Assembly: GCA_958295465.1 (NCBI GenBank)
Contig: OY282353.1
Location: 2,409,001-2,473,000, forward strand
Direction: 5' to 3'
Source of the DNA: an uncultured Gammaproteobacteria bacterium
GTDB taxonomy: Bacteria > Pseudomonadota > Gammaproteobacteria > HK1
DNA length: 64,000 bases
Positions 38,407 through 52,429 of the stretch are shown in pieces. Within the stretch, counting starts at the first letter, position 1. Each line of letters begins with the position of its first letter. A program made the translations under genes and the position numbers. The notes beneath the pieces were generated by a model that ran no database searches, was not told where the DNA came from, and was given only the letters and a program-made list of their open reading frames with translations.

Positions 38407-40402
38407 AGCGGGCGCAAGCTGGATTCTGCGTTCAGAGCATTCCGGAGCTTTCCTTCGGCTGCGGAGACTTCTGGAAGGCAGGCAGTCGTTCACGTTGTGT
38501 TTCCTGACCTACTCCGACAGCTTCTATCGGGACGAGGCGGCCGGTTTTCTGGAAAGGAAGTTGGATGCGCGAGTGCGTGTATCCATCGATCCGGACGTCC
38601 GGATCGGCACGGAGGATCTGTTTGATCGATTGAGTGAAGATCCGCATTTCGGTCCTGCGCAACTCGTGGGCCTGGAACATTGGCCCGAGGGCATCGACAA
38701 TCTGTTGACCAGGCTCAACTATCGAAGGGAAGCGTTGGCCGAGCGGTGCAGACGGCCCCTGTTGTTCTGGGTTTTGTCGAAGGATCTGAATGCAGTGGCA
38801 ACCGGCGCCGCGGATCTCTGGGCATGGCGATCGGGGGTGTTCGATTTCACGCTGCCGGCTGTTCCATATCTGGGAATCCTGCATCGCTCCCGTATCGACC
38901 GCGAGACAGCGGATACGCCCCGCCGCCGGGCGCGTATGGAGGAGTTGCAGCAGTATCTGGCGTCCCGGTCCTCATTGCGTCCAATCGACGTGGACTTGTT
39001 GGTCGAGCTGGGTGACTTGCGGAGATCGCTCGGCGAGCTCGCGCAGGCGGAAGACGCTTACTCCCGTGCACAAGACGCCCTGTCGGATATGGATGACCGC
39101 AGGCGTCAAGCCATCACTCGGGGCAGGATCGCCGACATCCTCCAAGCGCGCGGGCAACTCGACGAAGCCCTGCGCATCCGCACCGAAGAACAACTACCCG
39201 TCTTCGACCGGCTCGGCGACGTGCGGGAGCGCGCCATCACGCAAGGCCAAATCGCCGACATCCTCGAAGCGCGCGGGCAACTCGACGAAGCCCTGCGCAT
39301 CCGCACCGAAGAAGAACTACCCGTCTTCGACCGGCTCGGCGACGTGCGGGAGCGCGCCATCACGCAAAGCAAAGTCGCCGACATCCTCGAAGCGCGCGGG
39401 CAACTCGACGAAGCCCTGCGCATCCGCACCGAAGAACAACTACCCGTCTTCGACCGGCTCGGCGACGTGCGCTCGCGCGCTATCACGCAAGGCCAAATCG
39501 CCGACATCCTTCAAGCGCGCGGGCAACTCGACGAAGCCCTGCGCATCCGCACCGAAGAACAACTACCCGTCTATGAACGACTCGGCGACGTGCGCTCGCG
39601 CGCCATCACGCAAGGCAAGGTCGCCGACATCCTCCAAGCGCGCGGGCAACTCGACGAAGCCCTGCGCATCCGCACCGAAGAACAACTACCCGTCTATGAA
39701 CGACTCGGCGACGTGCGCTCGCGCGCCATCACGCAAGGCAAGGTCGCCGACATCCTCCAAGCGCGCGGGCAACTCGACGAAGCCCTGCGCATCCGCACCG
39801 AAGAAGAACTACCCGTCTATGAACGACTCGGCGACGTGCGCTCGCGCGCCATCACGCAAAGCAAAGTCGCCGACATCCTCCAAGCGCGCGGGCAACTCGA
39901 CGAAGCCCTGCGCATCCGCACCGAAGAACAACTACCCGTCTTCGACCGGCTCGGCGACATGCGCTCACGCGCCATCACGCAAGGCAAAATCGCCGACATC
40001 CTTCAAGCGCGCGGGCAACTCGACGAAGCCCTGCGCATCCGCACCGAAGAACAACTACCCGTCTTCGACCGGCTCGGCGACATGCGCTCACGCGCCATCA
40101 CGCAAGGCAAAATCGCCGACATCCTCGAAGCGCGCGGGCAACTCGACGAAGCCCTGCGCATCCACACCGAAGAACAACTACCCGTCTATGAACGACTCGG
40201 CGACGTGCGGGAGCGCGCCATCACGCAAGGCAAAGTCGCCGACATCCTCGAAGCGCGCGGGCAACTCGACGAAGCCCTGGGAATCTATGAACGGCACGTG
40301 CTGCAGGACATCGAAGCCATCGGAAACCCCGTGGAAGTCGAGCGTGTCCGAGGCCGAATCGACTCCCTGCGATCGTTGCTGGCCGGCTCCGCCGGCCGCT
40401 GA
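38399..40402 (+). CDS. TPR protein with near-identical 41-residue repeats
   Basis: 667 residues. The N-terminal 190 residues read SFTLCFLTYSDSFYRDEAAG, LVGLEHWPEGIDNLLTRLNY, RRPLLFWVLS and DLWAWRSGVFDFTLP, a block I recall from bacterial proteins that pair with or are fused to NTPases. After a spacer come degenerate TPRs (195-240), then nine 41-residue units of the form ADILQARGQLDEALRIRTEE plus QLPVxxRLGDxRxRAITQGK, and a partial tenth. The unit length fits the kinesin-light-chain type of TPR. It is coupled to the upstream ATPase gene by an 8-bp overlap. Likely role: sensor or scaffold of the pair. Confidence 0.85.
   Translation: MNEAGASWILRSEHSGAFLRLRRLLEGRQSFTLCFLTYSDSFYRDEAAGFLERKLDARVRVSIDPDVRIGTEDLFDRLSEDPHFGPAQLVGLEHWPEGIDNLLTRLNYRREALAERCRRPLLFWVLSKDLNAVATGAADLWAWRSGVFDFTLPAVPYLGILHRSRIDRETADTPRRRARMEELQQYLASRSSLRPIDVDLLVELGDLRRSLGELAQAEDAYSRAQDALSDMDDRRRQAITRGRIADILQARGQLDEALRIRTEEQLPVFDRLGDVRERAITQGQIADILEARGQLDEALRIRTEEELPVFDRLGDVRERAITQSKVADILEARGQLDEALRIRTEEQLPVFDRLGDVRSRAITQGQIADILQARGQLDEALRIRTEEQLPVYERLGDVRSRAITQGKVADILQARGQLDEALRIRTEEQLPVYERLGDVRSRAITQGKVADILQARGQLDEALRIRTEEELPVYERLGDVRSRAITQSKVADILQARGQLDEALRIRTEEQLPVFDRLGDMRSRAITQGKIADILQARGQLDEALRIRTEEQLPVFDRLGDMRSRAITQGKIADILEARGQLDEALRIHTEEQLPVYERLGDVRERAITQGKVADILEARGQLDEALGIYERHVLQDIEAIGNPVEVERVRGRIDSLRSLLAGSAGR
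39122..40290 (+). repeat. Nine tandem 123-bp coding repeats plus a partial tenth
   Basis: Units start at 39122 and every 123 bp thereafter (39245, 39368, 39491, 39614, 39737, 39860, 39983, 40106), with a partial unit from 40229. Variation is confined to a few positions: GQI/GKV/SKV at the start, QAR/EAR, EEQ/EEE, VFDR/VYER, and DVRE/DVRS/DMRS. Neighbouring units share variants, the pattern expected of recent unit duplication and gene conversion. Because the DNA itself repeats, other frames are open too. Confidence 0.97.
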
Positions 40403-40508
40403 GCGGTTCGCGGAGATGCTCCAGGCTTCGCAACCGCCCGGCGGGTGAACGGAGCGACCCACTTCGCCGGACGGTCTGGGGCTATTACCGGCTGCCCGTT
40501 GGCTGGAT

Positions 40509-41660
40509 TCAGTTCACGACGAGGTCGAGGCTCGATCGGCTCAGGCACTCGCATCCGGCATCGGTGACGAGCACCGTGTGGCCGAGGGTCATGGCCCGTC
40601 CGCTGTCGGAATTCATCACGATCATGTGCAGGAAGAACACGTTGCCGGCCTGCATCTCCAGGGGGTTGCCCTCGTAGAACATCGGCGGATCGACCCAAAG
40701 CGGGTTGTAGACCGCGCCCATGCCGTAGCCGCAGGCGTTCAGGCGGTGTTCGCGCAGGCCCGCCGCGTCCATGATCCTCGCGTGCGCCGCGAAGACCTCG
40801 CCCATCGGCCGGCCCGGACGGACCGCCTCCATGCAGGCACGGAGCGCGTCGGCGCATGCGGCGTGCATCGACACGTGCTCCGGATGGGCGCGTCCGGTGA
40901 GCAGGGTGCGCATCATCGCGGCGTGGTAGCGCCGGCAGGCGCCTGCGAATTCGAGGGTGAGCTGGTCCTCCGGGTCCAGGTGGCGGCGCCCGGTGAAGTA
41001 CCGACACAACAGCGCGCCCGCGCCGGATCCGATGATGAATTCGTTGCCGGCGTAGTCGCCTCCGCCGCGGAACACCGCGCCCTGCATCGCGGCGAGGATG
41101 TCTCCTTCGAAGGCGCCGGGACGGCCGAGCCGCACCGCCTCGTCCCACGCATCGTCGGCCAGCGCCGCCGCCCGGCGGGCGTACTCGATCTCCCTCGGGC
41201 TCTTCACTGCCCGGAGCCGGTCGATCAGGGTCGAGGCGTCGGTGAGCGCGCAGCGCCCGGCGAGCTCCGCTTCCATCAGGCGCCAGTCGTGCGCCTTGAG
41301 CCCGAAGGAGTCGAACTCCACCCCGAACCTGGCGCGGCCGAGCCCCAGCTCGTCAAGCAGCGCCCGCAGATCGCGGGCGGGGTTCATGCCCTCGGTGTCC
41401 TTCCAGATGCGGATGTCCTCGATGTTCGAGGTATGCCGCGCCTGACGCAGATCCGGGAGTCGCGTGAGCAGGGTCACGCCACCGCCGGCCTCCACGATCA
41501 GGCACTGGAACAGGCTGAAGCCGAAGGAGTCGTAGCCGGTGAGCCAGTACATGGACTCCTGCTTGAAGCAGAGCAGCGCGTCGAGCCCGGCGTCGCGAAT
41601 GGCCGCTGCGGCGCGCTCGCGCCTTCCCGCCATCTCTTCGGGGCTGAAATGGATCGGCAT
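40509..41660 (-). CDS. M24-family (ectoine-hydrolase-like) hydrolase, second copy
   Basis: 383 residues: creatinase-like N-terminal domain (ALLCFKQESMYWLTGYDSFG) and pita-bread domain with LTLEFAGACRRYHAAMMRT in place of the usual metal-binding Asp motif and GYGMGAVYNPLW in place of GHGIG...HE. These are the same departures as in the gene at 12783, so both are probably metal-independent hydrolases of the DoeA/EutD or creatinase type. The proteins are clearly diverged from each other. ATG 41660 has GGAGG about 10 bp upstream. It is metabolic cargo among defence genes. Confidence 0.88.
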   Translation of the reverse strand: MPIHFSPEEMAGRRERAAAAIRDAGLDALLCFKQESMYWLTGYDSFGFSLFQCLIVEAGGGVTLLTRLPDLRQARHTSNIEDIRIWKDTEGMNPARDLRALLDELGLGRARFGVEFDSFGLKAHDWRLMEAELAGRCALTDASTLIDRLRAVKSPREIEYARRAAALADDAWDEAVRLGRPGAFEGDILAAMQGAVFRGGGDYAGNEFIIGSGAGALLCRYFTGRRHLDPEDQLTLEFAGACRRYHAAMMRTLLTGRAHPEHVSMHAACADALRACMEAVRPGRPMGEVFAAHARIMDAAGLREHRLNACGYGMGAVYNPLWVDPPMFYEGNPLEMQAGNVFFLHMIVMNSDSGRAMTLGHTVLVTDAGCECLSRSSLDLVVN

Positions 41661-41865
41661 GTCCGGGGTCCTCCGTGCGGGTCGGTTCGCCAGTGAGATA
41701 CACCCATATCGGGCCTGTTGCCGGGTACCTCGGACCCTCTCGCCTGCCCTGCGCGCCATTGCATACTGCGGGGGACCGGTACTCGTGCCCATCCCCGCAT
41801 CGAGCCCGGCCCGTCCATCCGCTCGTATATCTTGAACTATCTTGCTGCGGCGCAGACTCCTGGTA

Positions 41866-42045
41866 CGGATCGGCCAGCGCCGCAAGGTGCGGGTATACCG
41901 TTTCTGTTGCCGTGGGACGATCGAGGAGGCATTGGAGCAAATCCTGAAATCCAAACGGAAGCTCTTCGACGACGCCGTGGAGCGTCTGGCGCAAGGTGAG
42001 AACGTTGCGTGGACCCGTGTACTGCGCGAAGTCGGGATCAATCAG
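41866..42045 (+). pseudogene. SNF2-family helicase, C-terminal scrap
   Basis: Reads RIGQRRKVRVYRFCCRGTIE then EALEQILKSKRKLFDDAVER, the last helicase motif (RIGQ) and C-terminus of a bacterial SNF2 protein. The SNF2 gene at the right edge of the window ends in almost the same words (AFRIGQRRNV), so this is the 3' tail of a paralogous copy. It ends about 90 bp before the right 629-bp repeat. Confidence 0.75.
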
Positions 42046-42133
42046 CATTCGTCAGACTCGATGATTCTCTTGCCGCGTCCCGTCCACATGGGTGGTGACA
42101 CGGAGAACCAATGCGTTACGCGCATCTTGGCGT

Positions 42134-42762
42134 CAGGTTGCGGAAGTCGGGCCAGCACGCCGGGCGCCATCGGCCGGGAGTTGCAGGAGAAGGTCCCCGG
42201 GGTGAGCTCGTCGAAACGCCGCCCACCGCCTGCGGCCCGGTCACACCCGCGCTGTCGGGAAACCGTCCCGACCCAGGAGTCGGGGTTTGCGTTGACAGGT
42301 GTGTTGGCGCACGGGTTGGCGCGTTGACCGGGGCGATTCCAAGCGCCAGACTGAAACACCGTCTTGCGGCAGGACCGCCCCCTCCCGTCCCCGTTCCACA
42401 TTCATGATCCTGCACGACACCTTCGCCGCCACGCCCCTGGACCGGACGTCCCTTCCTCAAGGCAACCTCGACATCGCCGAACGGGTGCGGACCAATCCCC
42501 TTCCCTGGACCGGGCAGTTCTCGCCGCAGCTCGTCGAAAAGCTGCTGACCGCCTACGCCCCGCGCAACGGAGTCGTACTCGATCCCTTCGTCGGCAGCGG
42601 GACGTCGCTGGTCGAAGCGGCGCGGCTGGATCTGCCAGCCTGCGGGGGCGACCTCAACCCTGCGGCGGTGGTCCTCGCGCGGGTCTACCGGCTGGTCAAC
42701 CTGGACGCGGCCGAGCGGGCTGCGCTGCTCCACGGACTGCGCGAGAGCCTCTTCGATGCGAT
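42134..42762. repeat. 629-bp direct repeat, right copy
   Basis: Partner of 34388-35016 (same orientation, offset 7746). Here the repeat continues into the complete methyltransferase gene, so this is the intact copy. The leader (42134-42403) includes GTTGACAGG, which has a -35-like TTGACA, and a short CCCGAC...GTCGGG inverted repeat, possible control elements of the methyltransferase. Confidence 0.93.
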
Positions 42763-43840
42763 CGGCCTGCCGTGTGGACCACTCTTCGCCGGAGAGACCC
42801 GGCAGCCGGCGGACCGTACCGCCCTGGAATCCGCGCTCGTCGTGCTGTGGCGCGAATCGTCCCCAGGCCCGGCGCAGGCTCTCATGGCCACGCTCGTCGT
42901 GCTGTGCGACTTCTACCGCGAGCATCTGGACGCGGAGACGATCCACAAGACTTGGCGTCGTCTCGAACGGATCGTCCGCGCCCTTCCGGAATCGGCCCGG
43001 CCCATCGCCGTGCACCACGCGGACGCGAGGGCGCTGCCCGTCGAGTCCGGGTCCGCCGATCTGGTGCTGACCTCCCCGCCCTACATCAATGTCCACAACT
43101 ACCACCAGAAGTACCGGCGGTCGGTGGAAGCGCTGGAATGGGACGTCCTCGCCGTGGCCCGCTCCGAGATCGGATCGAACCGCCAGAATCGGGGAAATCG
43201 TTTCCTCACGGTCGTTCAGTATTCCCTGGACATGGCGCTGGCCCTTCGGGAGATGGCGCGGGTGGCGAGACGCGGGTCCCGGCTGATCCTCGTGCTCGGG
43301 CGCGAGTCTTCGGTACGGGGCACCCGTTTCTTCAACGGGGAGCTGGTGACGGAGGTCGCGGTACAAGGCGTGGGACTGGAGATCGAGAGGCGGCAGGAGC
43401 GCGTGTTCCGCAACCGCTACGGGGCGGACATCTACGAAGACATCCTGCACTTCCGCACGACGAACGAAGCCCCCGACGATGACGCCTGCCTGACGGCGGC
43501 ACGGCGCATCGCGGGGCAGATCCTCTCGGCAAGCCGGTGCTTCGTACCTTCAGCGGAACACCCCGGACTCGAAGACGCGATGGCGCGTCTCGACGAAATC
43601 GCGCCGTCACCGATCCCGGCTCCCGATGATCTATCCGGCCCGATATGGCGACGCGCACCGGGCACTAGCCGGGAACAGCAACCTGCCCGCGCTGGCGGGT
43701 GTCGTCAGCTTCAACGCACGGATGATTCTACTGGCCAAGCTCCAGGCTTGAGGACTGCATCCATCGAGGGCGACCGATGTCCTGGATCGAACATCACAAG
43801 GTCAGTGAGGACTTTGCTTCCCAAGCGCAGATTGCGTTGA
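42404..43840 (+). CDS. DNA methyltransferase, amino (N4/N6) type with SPPY motif
   Basis: 478 codons from ATG 42404. Motif I DPFVGSGT is at residues 60-67 (AdoMet binding) and motif IV SPPY at 224-227, the order of gamma or alpha amino-methyltransferases; SPPY suggests N4-cytosine methylation. A helical stretch of about 150 residues lies between. The last third, MALALREMARVARRGSRLILVLG, fits a Rossmann methyltransferase. Near 43627 another frame (MIYPARYGDAHRALAGNSNL to LLAKLQA, stop 43751) looks more family-like than the in-frame tail, so the end may be frameshifted; the tail as read overlaps the next gene by 64 bp. Probably the modification partner of the nuclease downstream. Confidence 0.85.
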   Translation: MILHDTFAATPLDRTSLPQGNLDIAERVRTNPLPWTGQFSPQLVEKLLTAYAPRNGVVLDPFVGSGTSLVEAARLDLPACGGDLNPAAVVLARVYRLVNLDAAERAALLHGLRESLFDAIGLPCGPLFAGETRQPADRTALESALVVLWRESSPGPAQALMATLVVLCDFYREHLDAETIHKTWRRLERIVRALPESARPIAVHHADARALPVESGSADLVLTSPPYINVHNYHQKYRRSVEALEWDVLAVARSEIGSNRQNRGNRFLTVVQYSLDMALALREMARVARRGSRLILVLGRESSVRGTRFFNGELVTEVAVQGVGLEIERRQERVFRNRYGADIYEDILHFRTTNEAPDDDACLTAARRIAGQILSASRCFVPSAEHPGLEDAMARLDEIAPSPIPAPDDLSGPIWRRAPGTSREQQPARAGGCRQLQRTDDSTGQAPGLRTASIEGDRCPGSNITRSVRTLLPKRRLR

Positions 43841-45177
43841 GCGACGGCCGGGAGGAAGACGCTCTGGCCTTGTACGCCCGTGCGGCTCTCGCCGAGGACA
43901 AGGCCCTTGCGGATCTGGATACCTCGAAGACACGGACCCTCGGCATATCGGCGGTGAGCGCAGCTTCGCTCTACTACAAGGCGGCCGAATTCGAGAGCGC
44001 CGAGGAAGTTGCCGTGCAGTGGCTGAAATTCGATTCGCTGCCCGCGTTTGCCAAGAATCAGCTTCGGAGTCTGCTTCAAGCCATCCACAGCAGGCGAATC
44101 AGAACTCCAACCGAGACCTACTTCGCATCGAATCAGGTTCTTGATTCAGTACGAGAAAGCGAATCGAATTCAGATTACAGAAAAGCCAGTCCTTCCCTGA
44201 AGACAGATTGGATCGGTCCCGATGGTTCCAATGGCGGGAGCGGATCCGGTAAGCTACGGACACCCCCGGCGGATCTCGGAACGCGAGATTCGTCGATTAC
44301 AGCGATTGAGGATTCTGAAATGATCAAACCGACTGATGCAAACCTGAAAAGCAGAGGCGCTACCGAGCCCCTGACTCGATGGTTGATTTCCACTGCCAAG
44401 GAACGAAAAACACTTACCTACGGGGAAGCAAAGCGCAGGCTGGAAACAGAATGTGGTTTCGGTACGACATTCCCTACGAGGATGGGCCTCGTTGCGGGCA
44501 CCGCAATGGATGAGATTCTCAAGCATGATCCGACGGCGCCATTGCTCAACGTGCTTCTTGTCCGAGCAGATACACGACTGCCGGGCTATCGTGTTAACAG
44601 TTATCTCCGTAAGCGTTTCCCGGAAGCAAATTCTGGCGACATCAGAAACAACCCGGAATTTCGGAAAAATATCGTGCAGAAGGCAGCCCAATACGTCTAT
44701 GCCTATACCGGCTGGGATGATCTTTACAGACAGATTTTCGGAAACAATCCCGATCCGACTACAATCGAAACGACAGAAGAAAGAGATGGCATATTCTATG
44801 GACGAAGAGGTGAGGGCGATAACCACAAACGTCTGCGGTTATGGGTGAAGAACAACCCGGGTAAACTCAAGAACGAATATCGTAAAGTCAAGGCTGAGAC
44901 GGAAGTAAAACTGTTATCGGGCGATCGCGTTGACGTGGTGTACTACGCAGAGAAGAAGACCGTGGCGATCGAGGTCAAGTCCAGAGATTCAAATTGGGCT
45001 GATCTTCGCCGTGGGATTTATCAGTGTATCAAGTACAGAGCTGTTCTGGATGCTCAGGTTCTTCAGCAGTCCATTCCTGTTCATTCACTACTCGTGACCG
45101 AAGAAGAACTTGATGGCGGTCTGAAACAACTTGCGAAAAATATGAAAGTCAAATATCAAGTCGTGTCGCCGGAATAA
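43777..45177 (+). CDS. PD-(D/E)XK nuclease with N-terminal helical domain (putative restriction partner)
   Basis: 466 residues. Residues 1-105 are helical and TPR/HEPN-like (ALSDGREEDALALYARAALA, SLYYKAAEFESAEEVAVQWL). Residues 125-185 form a Ser/Gly-rich linker. The C-terminal domain has RVDVVYYAEKKTVAIEVKSR with D386, E399 and K401 in the order D...ExK, then RRGIYQCIKYRAVLDAQ, typical of PD-(D/E)XK nucleases. After about residue 130 the base composition becomes visibly more AT-rich than the 5' part and than the methyltransferase, suggesting a mosaic origin. Directly behind a methyltransferase it is best read as a restriction or defence nuclease. Confidence 0.75.
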   Translation: MSWIEHHKVSEDFASQAQIALSDGREEDALALYARAALAEDKALADLDTSKTRTLGISAVSAASLYYKAAEFESAEEVAVQWLKFDSLPAFAKNQLRSLLQAIHSRRIRTPTETYFASNQVLDSVRESESNSDYRKASPSLKTDWIGPDGSNGGSGSGKLRTPPADLGTRDSSITAIEDSEMIKPTDANLKSRGATEPLTRWLISTAKERKTLTYGEAKRRLETECGFGTTFPTRMGLVAGTAMDEILKHDPTAPLLNVLLVRADTRLPGYRVNSYLRKRFPEANSGDIRNNPEFRKNIVQKAAQYVYAYTGWDDLYRQIFGNNPDPTTIETTEERDGIFYGRRGEGDNHKRLRLWVKNNPGKLKNEYRKVKAETEVKLLSGDRVDVVYYAEKKTVAIEVKSRDSNWADLRRGIYQCIKYRAVLDAQVLQQSIPVHSLLVTEEELDGGLKQLAKNMKVKYQVVSPE

Positions 45178-45344
45178 CAACTCCGGGGTGCGCACTCTCG
45201 AATCGGCGCATCGGGTTACAAGCGCGTCGTCACCTGGGATCGTCACGTCAACCGGAACTGAAGGCGTACATGAGCAGCATCCGAATCCCGGGACACGATG
45301 CTTGATTCAGAACCATATTCAACCCGATTGTTGCAACAAGGATC

Positions 45345-45497
45345 TGTCATTCCTCACACTTTCGCGAAGGCAGGCTCCGCGGAAGCGGGAGTCCACTTTA
45401 GTCAATCAAATCTCTCCGTATCGGATTACCTTTCTCAATCAACATCGCCTCTTCTCTCACAAAATCTCTGGATTCCCGCTTCCGCGGGAATGACGGC
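45345..45497. repeat. MITE-like element with terminal inverted repeats
   Basis: Left arm CCGCGGAAGCGGGAGTCCAC (45377-45396) and right arm CTGGATTCCCGCTTCCGCGG (45468-45487) are inverted copies (18 of 20). The right arm forms a hairpin TTCCCGC/GCGGGAA and resembles dRS3-type repeats known in other proteobacteria. The core between the arms is AT-rich and non-coding. A longer match TGTCATTCC (45346) and GGAATGACGG (45487) extends the ends. Confidence 0.7.
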
Positions 45498-45658
45498 TTG
45501 AAGAAGATCATTAGCGCATGTGGTTTAACCTCACCGACAGTGAACTTGACCTGGACGCTGCATCGTACACCGTCGTTCGTCCTGCTTCGATGAGTGCCCA
45601 CATTCGTCCTGCCTCGATCGGCGGCACTGACGATTCGGTCAGACCGCGGCGCAGGCCG

Positions 45659-52015
<6,357 letters not shown>

Positions 52016-52062
52016 GGGCGAAAGGTCATGACAATGCGGGTCGGGAGAGGGGCCAAGGTCGG

Positions 52063-52429
52063 GCACGGCCCATCTGTGACGGGAAGTGGATCGATTTCGT
52101 CACGCGGTTTGATACGCCGTATTCCGGGCGGGAGCCGCTTGATGATTCATGTAGATGTCCGAAAAGGTGGTCTCGGCAAAAAAAATGACGGAGGCTCCGC
52201 GGATGTTCCTGTCTTTCTTCACGGTCTGATTGGTTGGAACTCGCGTCGTCGCCAAAACGTTTTCGGAAATTCGTCCAGAGTATGAAAAGACAGCGGACAA
52301 CATAACCAAAATAAATGAGACCGAAATAGCGCCCCTCGCTGGATTGTAGTTGTTTATCTCTGTATATCAATCTGTATGCAGAGCATATCTCACTGTAGCG
52401 ATGATCTGTTTTATTCCATTCTCTACAAT
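52063..52429. other. Left junction of the AT-rich island
   Basis: 367 bp that pass from high-GC uvrA upstream DNA into AT-rich sequence. Around 52100-52130 the sequence ATTTCGTCACGCGGTTTGAT resembles one at about 58222-58240 (ATTCGTCACGCGGCTCGAT) beyond the other uvrA copy, so the duplication may once have been longer. Short minus-strand frames (52026-52370, 52100-52309) have no family match. Confidence 0.45.

Noticed and set aside
39122..40290. CRISPR array
   Set aside because: The 123-bp units are contiguous, coding and without spacers.
38790..40448. 552-codon second frame across the TPR repeats
   Set aside because: A periodic Ser/Lys/Ala-rich shadow created by the 123-bp DNA repeat; lacks a ribosome site and any family pattern.
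52026..52370. 114-codon minus-strand gene at the island junction
   Set aside because: Spans the change in base composition, has no ribosome site and no family resemblance.
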